In this document: positions 19,770 to 29,862 of the stretch, in pieces
How the letters are laid out: each line of letters starts with the position of its first letter
Position numbering within the stretch: the stretch's first letter is position 1
Source of the DNA: Tolypothrix campylonemoides VB511288
GTDB taxonomy: Bacteria > Cyanobacteriota > Cyanobacteriia > Cyanobacteriales > Nostocaceae
Assembly (NCBI GenBank): GCA_000828075.3
Contig: JXCB02000033.1
Coordinates: 626,166-690,165, forward strand
Reading direction: 5' to 3'
DNA length: 64,000 nucleotides
Notes under the pieces: model-generated
What the model was told of the DNA's origin: nothing
What the model saw: only the letters and a program-made list of their open reading frames with translations
The model's database searches: none
Position numbers and translations under genes: made by a program

Positions 19770-20347
19770 AAGTCAATCAAAATTTAAAAAGTAACACCCA
19801 TTGAGGCACGCTCAGGATTCGTGTCTTGCTTCTTGGCAGAATTTTAGTTTTTGATAAATTTACTAAGCACCAACTTAATAATAAATAAGTTGGTAATAAA
19901 TTTATATATACAGCCAGACAGTTTTCAATAACATTCAAAAGGTAGATGAAGTCGAGCGGCATTTTATCTACTCATTGTGTAACGGTACGTTAAAAAAATA
20001 GTGTATAAATAAAAACATTATTATCAGATTTGCCTATTTTACGGATGGTAGCCCAATAAGATAGACTAAAATTCTCATCATATTGGGGAGTAGGGAATGG
20101 ACTGTAAAAAATTCCCAATCTCCACTCCTCACTTACCACTACTAGCTTGATACGCCAGTTAAATCTGCAACGGGAGCATCCCAATTTTACGCACTTGCTA
20201 TTTTGCCCTCACCCCCAACCCCTCTCCCCATTTGGAACAGGGGAGTCAAGTCCTACTCTTATTCCCCGAATCCCCACGGGAGAAGGGGTTAGGGGATGAG
20301 GGTAAGTAAGGTTTTTGCTTGCTTTGGGATGCTCTCTCTGCAACAAC
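19770..20347. other. Gap between modA and modBC
   Basis: No gene supported. About 20200-20305 holds a GC-rich inverted repeat (ccctcacccccaacccctctcccc facing gagaaggggttaggggatgaggg), a common dispersed cyanobacterial hairpin. About 19840-19940 is A/T-rich. The long gap and hairpin suggest modBC may be transcribed apart from modA or attenuated relative to it. Confidence 0.5.
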
Positions 20348-21169
20348 TTAACGGCTTGTTGCTGGTACTTTTGATGCTTGCACAATAAACCCATACTTCT
20401 TTAGTACAGTCTGAGCTGGCTCACTAGATAAAAACTGGACTAACTCCTTGGCTGCGTCAACATTTTTACTGCTTTTCAGCACTGCCATAGGGTAAACAAT
20501 CGGGGAGTGGTATTTATCGTCAGCAACGACGGCGACTTTCACTTTATCAGAGATTTTAGCATCGGAGGCATAAACCAGACCTGCATCGGCGTTGCCACTT
20601 TCTACTGCTGCTAGGACTTGACGTACATTGTTCGCCAAGACCAATTTGGTCTTGACCTTGTCATAAAGGTTCAATTTCTGCAAAACTTGCTCGGCATATT
20701 GCCCAGCAGGGACACTCCTGGGTTCGCCGATCGCAATTTTCTTGACGTTGGAGTCTGCCAATGTGTTGAAGCTGGTGACACCTGTAGAGTTACTAGGTAC
20801 AACCAAAACCAGACGGTTATTCGCTAGGTTGGCACGGGTACCTGGAACCAGCAGACCTTTTTGCTCCAACGCATCTATTTGCTTTTTCGCAGCAGAGATA
20901 AAGACATCTGCGGGTGCGCCTTGCTCAATTTGTTGCTGTAAGGCACCGGAAGCCCCGAAGTTATAGCTTATGTTGACACCCGGTTTACTTTGTTGGTAAA
21001 GAGTATTAATTTCCCCGAGCGCATCTTTCAGGCTAGCAGCAGCAGATACAAGTAGGTTGGTGCTTGACTGTGCTATCACAGGAGATGGATCAAACAATCG
21101 CAAGCCAATTGCAAGCAACAAACTAGCAACAGCTATGCCTATAAAGGCAAAAAGTTGTCTTCTTTTCAT
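20348..21169 (-). CDS. modA: Molybdate ABC transporter substrate-binding protein
   Basis: 273 residues. Signal peptide about 1-34 (ending PVIAQ). The mature part begins LLVSAAASLKDALGEI, and carries FGASGALQQQIEQGAPADVFIS and GNADAGLVYASDA, the segments that line the oxyanion site in ModA. It captures molybdate or tungstate in the periplasm for the ModBC protein encoded next on the same strand. nifV lies upstream, consistent with molybdenum supply for nitrogenase. Confidence 0.93.
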   Translation of the reverse strand: MKRRQLFAFIGIAVASLLLAIGLRLFDPSPVIAQSSTNLLVSAAASLKDALGEINTLYQQSKPGVNISYNFGASGALQQQIEQGAPADVFISAAKKQIDALEQKGLLVPGTRANLANNRLVLVVPSNSTGVTSFNTLADSNVKKIAIGEPRSVPAGQYAEQVLQKLNLYDKVKTKLVLANNVRQVLAAVESGNADAGLVYASDAKISDKVKVAVVADDKYHSPIVYPMAVLKSSKNVDAAKELVQFLSSEPAQTVLKKYGFIVQASKVPATSR

Positions 21170-21601
21170 AGTGGAACTTACAAATATCCTCTTTTGATGA
21201 AATTACGGTTGGTAAGATTGTACCAACCTAACCTCTCAATTACCAATCAATTTGGTAATATGATGTCCGCAGCGCTAGGAAAAAGGCGTGCTTGTTTCAA
21301 GTCCCTAACTTTAGTTAACGTGAGTTCGACAAACCTCACACTCACTCCCTCCCTCTCCTTTTACGAGAGGGAGGAGCAACATTAGAATCAGGATTTGAAG
21401 CCCCTCTCCTGTAAAAAAAGCTCCATGACCCCAAACCTCCCAGGGGAGGGTTAAAAAGAGGTGGAGAGGGGTTTGGGGTGAGGTCTGCTTTGAATGATGT
21501 CGAACTCAGGTTTAGTTGTGGGGTGTTTAATTTTGAATTTATAATGAGCGAATTTTGAATTCCCAGGAGGGGTGACAAGTACCGCTAACCGACCAAGCCA
21601 T
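21170..21601. other. Gap between nifV and modA, dispersed repeat
   Basis: No gene supported. A compound repeat occupies about 21318-21500: gtgagttcgacaaacctcac, ctccctctccttttacgagagggaggag and aaaaaagctccatgaccccaaacctcccaggggagggttaaaaagaggtgg. Parts are shared with 17685-17785. I found no convincing NtcA site (GTA-N8-TAC) upstream of modA. Confidence 0.45.
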
Positions 21602-22735
21602 TCAAAGATGTGCCTGCAAATGCCCCTGTGCTTGTGCTAGCTGCAAAAGTTCTTGCGTCGTGAGGCTACGTTTTTTCTCTACCGACTCTTTGCGTACCGC
21701 CTCCAACACAGACTGGGTTTGTTCTTTGTTAAGAATGATACCGTATTGCTGTAGTATGTTCGATAGCAATGCCCGACCAGAATGTTTACCCACAACCAAA
21801 CGCCGCTCACACCCTACCTCTTCGGGAGCAAATGGCTCGTAAGTGCTGGGATTTTGCAGCACAGCGTGAGCATGAATTCCGGATTCGTGAGCGAAAGTAT
21901 TTTCACCAACAATTGCCTTCCAAGGTGGGATATTGTTACCTGATGCAGCTGCGACAAGTCGGGAAACTGACAATAAACCAGAAGTGTCAATACCCAAATC
22001 AATACCGTGAATGCATTTGAGAGCCATGACAACTTCTTCTAATGCTGCATTTCCGGCTCGTTCGCCTAACCCGTTTACTGTTGTATTTACTGATAAGGCT
22101 CCTGCTTTGATACCAGCAAGAGCATTGGCAGTTGCTAAACCAAAATCATTGTGGGTGTGCATTTCCACAGGAATTGACAATGCCATCACCAATTGCTTAA
22201 CTTTATCGTAAGTCGTGAAAGGGTCGAGAATGCCTACGGTGTCACAAAAACGAAACCGTGATGCACCCCATTCTTGAGCAGAATGTGCTACATCTTGGAG
22301 GAAGTTTTCCTCAGCTCTTGTGGAATCTTCTCCACCCACAGATACAAACAGATTTTGATCAACGGCGAAGCTAATACTATCTTTAAGTTTTTGCAAAATC
22401 ACCTGCCATTTACCCTGAAATTTAGCGGTAATTTGGATTTGGGAGACGGGAATGGAAATATGTACTCGCTTCAAACCACAAGCAATAGAAGCCTGAATAT
22501 CTGATATGACAGCGCGGTTCCACCCCAGCAGTTGCGCTTGCAAACCCAAGCCGGAAATGACCGATATCGCTCGTTGTTCTTCCTCACCCATCGCCGGAAT
22601 ACCGACTTCTAACTCGTGAACGCCGATGGTATCGAGAATAACCGCGATCGCCACTTTCTCCTCTAAGTTAAAAGCAATACCAGCTGCTTGTTCACCATCG
22701 CGCAGTGTCGTGTCATTAATCAGAACCTGACTCAT
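21602..22735 (-). CDS. nifV: Homocitrate synthase
   Basis: Condenses acetyl-CoA and 2-oxoglutarate to R-homocitrate, the organic ligand of the nitrogenase FeMo-cofactor. The 377-residue protein has the DRE-TIM signature NDTTLRDGEQAAGIAF at the start and the metal-binding HTHNDFGLATANALAG and HAHAVLQNP segments, and the length and QELLQLAQ C-terminus fit NifV better than LeuA, which is over 500 residues. ATG 22735 is preferred over TTG 22741. Co-location with modA, modBC and cysA suggests cofactor provisioning. The rest of the nif cluster is not in the window. Confidence 0.9.
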   Translation of the reverse strand: MSQVLINDTTLRDGEQAAGIAFNLEEKVAIAVILDTIGVHELEVGIPAMGEEEQRAISVISGLGLQAQLLGWNRAVISDIQASIACGLKRVHISIPVSQIQITAKFQGKWQVILQKLKDSISFAVDQNLFVSVGGEDSTRAEENFLQDVAHSAQEWGASRFRFCDTVGILDPFTTYDKVKQLVMALSIPVEMHTHNDFGLATANALAGIKAGALSVNTTVNGLGERAGNAALEEVVMALKCIHGIDLGIDTSGLLSVSRLVAAASGNNIPPWKAIVGENTFAHESGIHAHAVLQNPSTYEPFAPEEVGCERRLVVGKHSGRALLSNILQQYGIILNKEQTQSVLEAVRKESVEKKRSLTTQELLQLAQAQGHLQAHL

Positions 22736-22835
22736 TGCCAAAATGCCTCTAACGGAAAGTGATGTATATTTATGGGTATTGCTTGAAAAAGCTCAAAGGG
22801 AACATGACGCTGTTACACCTACAAGTTGCACAATT

Positions 22836-22872
22836 GAGAGTGAGGGAGTGAGGGAGTGAGGGAGTGAGGGAA
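22836..22872. repeat. GGGAGTGA period-8 tandem repeat
   Basis: About four units of gagggagt in the nifV upstream region. Same family as the tract inside modBC. Confidence 0.75.
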
Positions 22873-22959
22873 AGGATTTGACAGTTTTGTTCAAAGTTAA
22901 AAAAATGCATTTTATAAACGCAACAGCTTATTACACCCAATTGAAAACTAATATAATTC

Positions 22960-22987
22960 CAACGCCGAGCCATCTGGCTCGGCGTTG
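22960..22987. terminator. Strong hairpin downstream of cysA
   Basis: CAACGCCGAGCC (22960-22971), loop ATCT, then GGCTCGGCGTTG (22976-22987): a perfect 12-bp stem. TTTTT follows on the plus strand after AAG; on the minus strand, where cysA ends at 23076, the tail is only mixed A/T. It probably separates the cysA transcript from nifV. Confidence 0.6.
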
Positions 22988-23075
22988 AAGTTTTTCCACA
23001 ATTTTTTAACACAGCCTTTAGAAAGCCTCCACCTGTACTGCTTAGCAATCAGGTGGCGTAGGTCACAACTGTGGC

Positions 23076-24095
23076 TCAAGTCATCGCATAAGTAGGAAAT
23101 ACCTTTGCCTGCTTGGATTTAATATAAACACGCTGCTCTTCCCTAATGTTGAGCTTACTAAAGTGCTCCCGGCTGAGGAAAGCAGTCACTGTTTCACCAG
23201 ACTTGAGAACCAACTCGACCCGAATTTCCCAACCTAAGTTAATAATGCGATACACTTTGGCAGGTGCAGTATCCTCAGCAGGACTGGTGTGAATCACAAC
23301 GTCATGAGGACGCAAAAATACCTGCTCGTTGGTGCGAAGGCTTAAATCGCTGTCTGGCAGAATACCAGTATTACTGGGAAGAACATTCACTGGACCAATA
23401 AAACTCATCACAAAAGGTGATGCTGGCTGGTCATAAATCTCAGCAGAGGTACCAATTTGCTCCACCCGACCATGATTCATCACTACAATCTGGTCTGCAA
23501 CTTCCATGGCTTCTTCTTGGTCGTGGGTGACAAGTACAGTTGTTACATGAACATCTTCATGCAGTTTTCGTAACCCCGCCCTTAATTCTTTACGGACTTT
23601 AGCATCTAACGCTCCAAACGGTTCATCCAACAGCAAAATGCTCGGCTGAACTGCCAATGATCTTGCTAGCGCTACCCGTTGGCGTTGACCGCCGGAGAGT
23701 TGGGAAGGATAGCGATCGCCAAATCCCCGCAACTGCACTAACTCCAAAAGTTCCTCGACTCGCGCCTGAATCTTACTTTTGGGAACCTTGCGGATTTCCA
23801 ATGGAAAGCCGATGTTCTGGCGCACCGTTAGGTGTTTAAATAAAGCGTAATGCTGAAACACAAAGCCTATGTGGCGGTCTTGCACAGACTTATAAGTCGC
23901 ATTTTCACCAATCAACCAGATTTCACCGGAATCAGGAGTTTCTAACCCCGCAATCATTCGTAACAAAGTTGATTTTCCTGATCCAGAAGGTCCTAACAGC
24001 GCCACAAGAGACCCTGTTTTCACTTCTAAACTCACATTGTCAACCGCACGGAAAGAACCGTACTGTTTAGTTATATTCTCAACTACAATGCCCAT
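23076..24095 (-). CDS. cysA: Sulfate/thiosulfate ABC transporter ATPase
   Basis: Energises sulfate uptake with CysT, CysW and a sulfate-binding protein. Walker [10 protein letters not shown] is near residue 36, the Q loop follows in FVFQHYALF, the signature is LSGGQRQR and Walker B is [15 protein letters not shown]-terminal TOBE-like regulatory segment ([11 protein letters not shown]...) completes the 339 residues. Start ATG 24095 is chosen because GGGAGG lies 8 nt upstream; the ATG at 24101 is only 2 nt from it. Divergent from the Crp/Fnr regulator with about 57 bp between, unlike the single cysTWA operon of E. coli. Confidence 0.92.
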   Translation of the reverse strand: MGIVVENITKQYGSFRAVDNVSLEVKTGSLVALLGPSGSGKSTLLRMIAGLETPDSGEIWLIGENATYKSVQDRHIGFVFQHYALFKHLTVRQNIGFPLEIRKVPKSKIQARVEELLELVQLRGFGDRYPSQLSGGQRQRVALARSLAVQPSILLLDEPFGALDAKVRKELRAGLRKLHEDVHVTTVLVTHDQEEAMEVADQIVVMNHGRVEQIGTSAEIYDQPASPFVMSFIGPVNVLPSNTGILPDSDLSLRTNEQVFLRPHDVVIHTSPAEDTAPAKVYRIINLGWEIRVELVLKSGETVTAFLSREHFSKLNIREEQRVYIKSKQAKVFPTYAMT

Positions 24096-24152
24096 AGTCA
24101 TATCCTCCCGGAAATTGATATAGTTATAAACTACGGTTAGTCTATCGAAAAA

Positions 24153-24758
24153 ATGGTATTTTGGACAACAATGACTATTTCATCTCGTTTTCCTCATCCA
24201 TCTGGTCAAAACACTAAACACACCTTTAAGCCGCGTTCATTCTTGCCAGTACGGCAAAATAGTCTGTGGAAAATTGAAACAGGAGTCGTGCGGATTATCA
24301 CTTGGCATGAAGACGGTACACTTGTCACTTTAGGAGTTTGGGGATCTGGAGATATTGTTGGTCAAGCATTTTCTAAGGTAGAACCATATCAGATTGAGTC
24401 TCTTACTAGAGTGGAGGCGACAATCTTGCCTTTAGAAGGGTGGTTTCCATTAACAGATGTTATGCTTGCCCACATTCAACAGGCGGAAGAATTGATGGTT
24501 ATTCGTAGCTATAAAACAGTGGAAATCATGCTCATTAAACTTTTGGCTTGGTTAGGCAAAAAATTTGGTCGAGAAGTAGAAACTGGACATCTCATTGATT
24601 TGCGCCTCACTCATCAAGACATTGCTGATATGCTCAATTCAACTCGCGTGACAATCACTCGTATCCTCACTCAATTAGAGGAACAGGGGTTGATTTCTCG
24701 TCTCCCCCTGCATCGGATTGTCTTGAAACAAGAAGAACTTTGGCATTATGAAATTTAG
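24153..24758 (+). CDS. Crp/Fnr-family transcriptional regulator, CysR-like
   Basis: 201 residues: a shortened N-terminal cupin-like sensor (about 20-100, [20 protein letters not shown]) and a C-terminal winged helix with the recognition region [28 protein letters not shown] (about 153-180). The sensor lacks the classic cAMP-binding Arg-Ser motif. In Synechococcus a Crp-family gene, cysR, lies in the sulfate-transport cluster; the position here, divergent from cysA and next to NIL genes, suggests the same role in sulfur-status control. An internal ATG at 24171 is an alternative start; neither has a clear ribosome-binding site. Confidence 0.85.
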   Translation: MVFWTTMTISSRFPHPSGQNTKHTFKPRSFLPVRQNSLWKIETGVVRIITWHEDGTLVTLGVWGSGDIVGQAFSKVEPYQIESLTRVEATILPLEGWFPLTDVMLAHIQQAEELMVIRSYKTVEIMLIKLLAWLGKKFGREVETGHLIDLRLTHQDIADMLNSTRVTITRILTQLEEQGLISRLPLHRIVLKQEELWHYEI

Positions 24759-24769
24759 CTTCAGACGTA

Positions 24770-25060
24770 TCAGCAATACCAGCTATCTCCATCAGCGTTT
24801 GGCTTACCTACAATTTTTAGATTTAAAGATTCCAGGTAAGCCAAACCGTGCCTAATTTGTGCCACAGTTCCATGTATTTCCAAATCAAAGCGTCCTTCTC
24901 CGTTAGTATGTTTTCCCAGCATTGCCCCCGTAATATTAACGACTAAACCGTGAATGGCAATCAGCCGAGAAATCACAGGTTCGTGATAGTAACGCCGGGG
25001 AATATGTAGGCGTAGGCGCATCTTTGTGGTATTACTGCTTTTAAAAGCTGGTGCAACCAT
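24770..25060 (-). CDS. NIL-domain small protein, copy 1
   Basis: 96 residues, almost all one NIL domain (ACT-like, first known as the C-terminal regulatory domain of the methionine importer ATPase MetN). Key segment: YHEPVISRLIAIHGLVVNITGAMLG, then FDLEIHG. Stand-alone NIL proteins may bind sulfur amino acids or act as subunits; placement in the sulfate-uptake cluster supports a sulfur-sensing role, which is inference. It converges tail-to-tail with the regulator, 11 bp apart, and is paralogous to the copy at 25437. Confidence 0.85.
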   Translation of the reverse strand: MVAPAFKSSNTTKMRLRLHIPRRYYHEPVISRLIAIHGLVVNITGAMLGKHTNGEGRFDLEIHGTVAQIRHGLAYLESLNLKIVGKPNADGDSWYC

Positions 25061-25436
25061 AGAAATTAAGAATGAAGAATAAAGAATGAAGAATTAAGAA
25101 TGAAAGAAGGAGGAAAAATTAATCATAGATAAAAACTTCATACTTCATGCTTGCTCTAAGAACTCAGAACTCAGGACTCAGTAGTCAGAATAATACAAGG
25201 ATATTAGCACCATTATTCATTTATGAAATCAAGAAGAAAAACATCTGTTAGACCAAAAATGTAGTGGGATAAAACAACAGAGAAGTTGTAAGGAGAGAAA
25301 CCCTGGGGGCAAACTGAGCGCAAAGCGTCTCGTTAGGGATACAAAGTGTCCTTATCAAATCCCCGAAATTTATTTATGGGGGTACCCAAGCTGCATTCTG
25401 TGTTGTGCGTTCTGTGTTCTGTGTTCTTCTCAAATT
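25061..25436. other. Gap between the two NIL genes
   Basis: No gene. Simple direct repeats: agaatgaagaataaagaatgaag near 25070-25105, agaactcagaactcaggactca near 25158-25185, and tctgtgttctgtgttctt near 25410. They resemble slippage-prone short repeats seen elsewhere in the window. Confidence 0.45.
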
Positions 25437-25727
25437 TCACCAACTCGCTGTATCGATATCATGCCAAATTTCCAAATCTAAGTCATTGATGTAAGTCAGC
25501 GCACTTTCAATTTGTGCAGAACTTCCCTGCAAATCCAGGTCAAACCAACCATCTCCAATACCATTGGCTCCCAAGATAGCAGCAGTGATATTCACAGTGA
25601 GACCGTAGTTTGACACCAGGCGAGAAATCACAGGTTCCTGATGATAGTCTTTTGGAATTCTCAACCGAATTCGTTTGTGGGTAAGTTGATTGTCTGAAAT
25701 CATAGCTGATACTGTTTGACTTGCCAT
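25437..25727 (-). CDS. NIL-domain small protein, copy 2
   Basis: 96 residues; same fold and layout as the copy at 24770 (YHQEPVISRLVSNYGLTVNITAAILG, then WFDLDLQGSSAQIESAL) but clearly diverged. It lies 143 bp downstream of cysW on the same strand, so it may belong to that transcript. No ABC ATPase is attached, so the domain is not a MetN remnant. Confidence 0.85.
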   Translation of the reverse strand: MASQTVSAMISDNQLTHKRIRLRIPKDYHQEPVISRLVSNYGLTVNITAAILGANGIGDGWFDLDLQGSSAQIESALTYINDLDLEIWHDIDTASW

Positions 25728-25870
25728 CTTTTAATAGACTTCTTGCACTCCCGAACTTTTTCTTAATGTTCTTCTTTGCGTCTTTGCAACGCCAGTCACT
25801 TACGGAGGGAAACCTTCCTGCAGTGCTGGCTCGCCTCTGCGCGAAACAAAAGAAATTTATGCAATCTTGT

Positions 25871-26761
25871 CTAATGTTTCGCTTTGATACCTGCTTTGCG
25901 TTCCAAAAACTCTTTGACCACCAAAGTCACAACTGCAAGCAGCGTTAACAGAACAGCAACTGAGAAGGCTGCTTCAGTTTCATACTGTTTGTAAGCGTCT
26001 TCCACGTATAATGGTAAGCTTTGAGTTTTCCGGGCAATGTTTCCAGAAACGACTGCGATCGCACCAAATTCACCCATAGATCTGGCATTGGTCAAAATCA
26101 CGCCATAAAGTAGCCCCCAACGGATATTCGGTAGAGTCACGCGCCAAAAGATCTGCCAATCTTTCGCACCGAGTGTTCTAGCTGCTTCTTCTTGGTCGTT
26201 ACCTAATTCCTCAAGAATGGGGATCACTTCGCGGGCGACAAAAGGCAAACTCACAAATGCTGTAGCCAGCATCATACCTGGAAAAGCAAAGATGACCTTA
26301 ATATCGAGTGCCTGTAACCAAGGACCAAACCACCCATTTCGCCCGTAGAGTAGGACAATCATCAACCCCGCAACCACAGGCGAGATTGAAAACGGCAGGT
26401 CAATAATACTCAAAAGAAGAGCGCGACCTGGGAAGCTATTGCGGGCGATCGCCATTGCTGCACACAAACCAAACACTGTATTCACTGGTACAGTAATCAG
26501 AGCTAGTATCAGTGTTAACCAAGCAGCATGAGTAAATTCTGGGCGTATCAGATTGGAGAAAAACACACCAAGCCCTTTATGGAAAGCTTGAACAAAGACA
26601 TTGATCGCAGGAAGGTACAGCACTAAAGTTAAATACAACACTGCTATTCCAATCAGAATAGCTGGAGCCAAACTCTTAGGCTTAATTTGCCTTTGATTGC
26701 TTGGCTGTGATGTCGCTGTATGAAAGTGTGGTTGTGGGAAACCATCATTATTTGACGTCAT
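25871..26761 (-). CDS. cysW: Sulfate ABC transporter permease CysW
   Basis: Inner-membrane permease subunit, 296 residues, six predicted helices after a polar 35-residue N-terminus. The EAA loop reads [20 protein letters not shown] at about residues 191-210, the docking site for CysA. Its start overlaps the cysT stop by 14 bp, typical of translational coupling. Partner permease is CysT. Confidence 0.92.
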   Translation of the reverse strand: MTSNNDGFPQPHFHTATSQPSNQRQIKPKSLAPAILIGIAVLYLTLVLYLPAINVFVQAFHKGLGVFFSNLIRPEFTHAAWLTLILALITVPVNTVFGLCAAMAIARNSFPGRALLLSIIDLPFSISPVVAGLMIVLLYGRNGWFGPWLQALDIKVIFAFPGMMLATAFVSLPFVAREVIPILEELGNDQEEAARTLGAKDWQIFWRVTLPNIRWGLLYGVILTNARSMGEFGAIAVVSGNIARKTQSLPLYVEDAYKQYETEAAFSVAVLLTLLAVVTLVVKEFLERKAGIKAKH

Positions 26762-27632
26762 ATCTTCTTCCCCAAGCTTGTAACATATTGATCCCCAGCA
26801 GTATCAACAGAGAAATTATCAGTAGCACTATGCCAATGACAGTAGCACCGGAATAGTCATACTGTTCCAATCTTTGGAAAATGAGTACAGGTGCGATCAA
26901 ATCTTTGAAAGGAGTATTGGAAGCGATAATTACAGTCGAACCATACTCCCCAACTGCACGTGCAAAACCTAAGGCAACACCAGTCAAAATAGAAGGTAAC
27001 AAGGGTGGCAAGATCACTTTGGTGAAGGTTTGCCATTGAGACGCACCTAAGCTCCAAGCTGCTTCTTCGATTTCCTTTTCCATTTCCATAAGGACTGGTT
27101 GCACCGTCCGCACCACAAAAGGTAACGAGATGAATATCATTGCTACCCCTACACCCAAGCGGGTAAAAGATACCTTAATGCCAAACGGTGCCACTAGTGA
27201 GCCAATCCAACCATTGTCGCTATAAACTGTTGCTAAGGTTAGCCCTGCCACCGCAGTTGGTAACGAAAATGGGAGATCCACGGTAGCATCAAGCACCCGT
27301 TTCAAGGGAAATTGATAGCGGACGAGAACCCAAGCAATTAGAGTTCCAAAGAAACCATTGATCAGCGCGGCTCCTATCGCTGTAATAAAAGTAACTTCGT
27401 ATGTTGCTAATGCGAGTGGATTAGTCGCGATTTCCCAAAACCGAGCAGGAGGTTCACTAGTTGCTTTCAGCAACATAGCAAGTATTGGGATGAACAACAT
27501 CACGGTCAGGTATGCGAACGTAATTCGCCATGTCCAAGGAAGATTAGACAAACCAAGCAGGTACTTTTTCCAACCCTGAGGTTTTTGAGGAATAAGTTTT
27601 TGCTGACGTGATGGAGGTGAAGATATAGCCAT
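26748..27632 (-). CDS. cysT: Sulfate ABC transporter permease CysT (CysU)
   Basis: 294 residues, six helices; EAA loop [19 protein letters not shown] at about 190-208. Heterodimeric partner of CysW, overlapping it by 14 bp. The sulfate-binding protein gene lies 129 bp upstream on the same strand, and that gap is filled by tandem repeats, which could affect operon read-through. Confidence 0.92.
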   Translation of the reverse strand: MAISSPPSRQQKLIPQKPQGWKKYLLGLSNLPWTWRITFAYLTVMLFIPILAMLLKATSEPPARFWEIATNPLALATYEVTFITAIGAALINGFFGTLIAWVLVRYQFPLKRVLDATVDLPFSLPTAVAGLTLATVYSDNGWIGSLVAPFGIKVSFTRLGVGVAMIFISLPFVVRTVQPVLMEMEKEIEEAAWSLGASQWQTFTKVILPPLLPSILTGVALGFARAVGEYGSTVIIASNTPFKDLIAPVLIFQRLEQYDYSGATVIGIVLLIISLLILLGINMLQAWGRRYDVK

Positions 27633-27650
27633 AAGTGGTAAGGGAGTGAG

Positions 27651-27702
27651 GAAAGTTGGGGAGTGAGGGAGTGAGGGAGTGAGGGAGTGAGGGAGTGAGG
27701 GA
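27651..27702. repeat. GGGAGTGA tandem repeat between sbp and cysT
   Basis: About six units of gagggagt. It is followed at 27726-27756 by taatgactaatgaccaatgactaatga, a decamer-type repeat also present at 55707-55765 and 58806-58832. Confidence 0.75.
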
Positions 27703-27761
27703 GCAGTTGGGTTGCAGGGGGAGCAATGACTAATGACTAATGACCAATGACTAATGACGAT

Positions 27762-28907
27762 TTATTTTTTTGATTGAATTTGGTCAAAAACTGCACCATC
27801 TGCAAAAAATTTCTTTTGGACAGCATCCCATCCGCCGTAGTCACCAACTGTCCCCAGGTTTTTAACTTTGGGATATTTGTCTGCGAGTTGTTTGGTCTGT
27901 GCTGTTTCCTCTACAGGTCGAAATCCGACTTTGGCAAACTCCTGTTGTGCTTCTGGAGTATATAGATATTTGACAAAAGCTTCAGCAACTTCTCGGGTAC
28001 CGTGTTTATCGACATTCTTGTCTACAATTGCGATTGGATTGTCGATGGAGATGTTTACATCAGGAATGACATAATCTACTTTTTCGCCCTTTTGTTGCGC
28101 CAAAACAATTTCGTTTTCATAGTTGATCAATGCATCTCCTTGACTTCGTTTAGCAAAGATATCAGTTGCTTCACGAGCATCTTTTGTCAAGATAGGAACA
28201 TTTTTGTAAACTTTGGTTACAAATTCCAGCGCTTTTTGGTCTGTTCCACCGGTTTTGATCACAGAGTTCCAAAGCGCTAGGAAATTCCAGCGAGCAATAC
28301 CAGAAGTTTTGGGGTCAGCGGTAATGAGTTTTACATCATCCTTTCCCAAATCTGCCCAAGTTTTGATGCCTTTTGGATTGCCTGGGCGAGTGACTAATGC
28401 GGCAACAGATTTAGAGACAATGCCATTATTGGGGAATTCCTTTTCCCATCCTTGCTCAATTAATCCAGCCTTCTCAATTTTTTGGGTATCTAAGGCAAGT
28501 GCCAAGTGAACAATATCTGCTTCTAAACCATCAATCACAGCACGAGTTTGAGAACCAGACCCTCCATAGCTTTGCTCAAAGGAGACATTCTGGTTATGTT
28601 CTTTCTTCCACTGTTCGACAAATTTTGGAATAATAGCATCGTGAGCTGCTTTAGTGACAGCAAACGAAACAAGAGTAACTTTCACATCCTGCTTATTGGC
28701 AGACACAGGGCTTGCGTTGGAACCACCTGCATCAGCGCTACTGGAAGAATTACTCGCGCCGTTACTACAAGCTGCGATCGCTACACTCAAGCTCACTCCT
28801 ACCAAGAACAGTGATAGAAAGCCTTTTATAGAATTAAGCCTAAATTTATTACTAATTTTTAAGAATGTTTGCCGTGACTGTTTCAAAAGATCGTGCAAAA
28901 AACCCAT
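27762..28907 (-). CDS. Sulfate ABC transporter substrate-binding lipoprotein
   Basis: Sbp/CysP family, 381 residues from ATG 28907; CAGGGA lies 8 nt upstream, and the upstream in-frame starts at 28925 and 28970 are less likely. The N-terminal 50 residues hold a signal with a cysteine (VAIAACSNG), indicating a lipoprotein. The mature protein starts VKVTLVSFAVTKAAHDAIIP and has YGGSGSQTRAVIDGLEADIV and NFLALWNS, sulfate-pocket segments of the family. It heads the series sbp-cysT-cysW. A second paralog is encoded at 30418. Confidence 0.92.
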   Translation of the reverse strand: MGFLHDLLKQSRQTFLKISNKFRLNSIKGFLSLFLVGVSLSVAIAACSNGASNSSSSADAGGSNASPVSANKQDVKVTLVSFAVTKAAHDAIIPKFVEQWKKEHNQNVSFEQSYGGSGSQTRAVIDGLEADIVHLALALDTQKIEKAGLIEQGWEKEFPNNGIVSKSVAALVTRPGNPKGIKTWADLGKDDVKLITADPKTSGIARWNFLALWNSVIKTGGTDQKALEFVTKVYKNVPILTKDAREATDIFAKRSQGDALINYENEIVLAQQKGEKVDYVIPDVNISIDNPIAIVDKNVDKHGTREVAEAFVKYLYTPEAQQEFAKVGFRPVEETAQTKQLADKYPKVKNLGTVGDYGGWDAVQKKFFADGAVFDQIQSKK

Positions 28908-29088
28908 GTTATTTTTCCCTGACATCTTACGCCATACCCCAGTAATCTTACGGTATATCTGTGAACTCACCGGAATTTATAGTTTATTGTAAAAGATAGT
29001 ACTTAGAAGCAGCTAAAAAAGCAAGAGAAAATCTTCACTTTCTTGATGCGAAAAGTGAAGATTTTTAGAATACTTCTGTAGGAAGCAG

Positions 29089-29862
29089 TTATTCAAACTT
29101 AAGGGGGAAGCCGTCTTGAAACACGAGCAGTTCTCCGGGTAGGATTTGCGTCCAAACTTCGTTGTCAGTCAGGGGAGTGGTGGCGATAACAGCAACGCGA
29201 TCGCTCGGAGTCGTCAATTCACTGAAATCAACAGTCACGTCTTCGTCAATTAAATGGGCAGCCGCAAAAGGCGCTTGACGTACAATGTAGCTGAGTTTTG
29301 TTGAGCAGTGAGCAAAAAAATGTTCACCATCCGAAAGCAAATAGTTAAAAATACCCTTTTCGGCTAAAAGTTGAGTGGCATACCTCAGTACTGAGTAAAG
29401 TTCCTTCAAAGGAGGCTTACTGTGAGGAAAGCATTTTCTGAACTCATCGAGTATCAGACAAAAAGCTTTTTCACTATCTGTGTTACCCACAGGTTGATAA
29501 AACTCCAGATGCTGGGGATGAAAATCTGGCAAATCTCCGTTATGCGCAAACACCCAGTACCTTCCCCACAACTCACGACGGAAGGGATGGCAGTTTTCTA
29601 AAATCACTTCACCCTGAGTTGCTTTGCGGATATGGGCAATCACATGAGTAGAGTGGATGGGATAGTGTCGCACCAACTCAGCTACGGGAGAAAAGACCGA
29701 GGGCTTATCATCTAACAAAATTCGACATCCTTTCCCTTCAAAGAAAGCAATACCCCAACCATCGCGATGGTCGTCAGTTTTTCCTCCTCGCGCCGAAAAG
29801 CCCTCAAAAGAAAAGCAAATATCGGTTGGGACGTTACAATTCATTCCCAGCAGTTGGCACAT
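29089..29862 (-). CDS. Class II glutamine amidotransferase, YafJ-like
   Basis: 257 residues: an Ntn-type glutaminase domain alone, with no partner synthase domain. The nucleophile is Cys2 right after the start Met (MCQLLGMNCN). Other family landmarks are HRDGWGIAF, HIRKATQG and FAHNGDL. Such single-domain enzymes (YafJ/EgtC relatives) hydrolyse gamma-glutamyl amides; EgtC acts in ergothioneine synthesis. The substrate is not evident here, and no ergothioneine genes are adjacent. Confidence 0.88.
   Translation of the reverse strand: MCQLLGMNCNVPTDICFSFEGFSARGGKTDDHRDGWGIAFFEGKGCRILLDDKPSVFSPVAELVRHYPIHSTHVIAHIRKATQGEVILENCHPFRRELWGRYWVFAHNGDLPDFHPQHLEFYQPVGNTDSEKAFCLILDEFRKCFPHSKPPLKELYSVLRYATQLLAEKGIFNYLLSDGEHFFAHCSTKLSYIVRQAPFAAAHLIDEDVTVDFSELTTPSDRVAVIATTPLTDNEVWTQILPGELLVFQDGFPLKFE

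Larger units (their letters stand above)
22742..23075. other. Gap between cysA and nifV
   Basis: No gene. Contains the GGGAGTGA repeat at 22836-22872 and the strong hairpin at 22960-22987. The remainder is A/T-rich. Confidence 0.5.
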
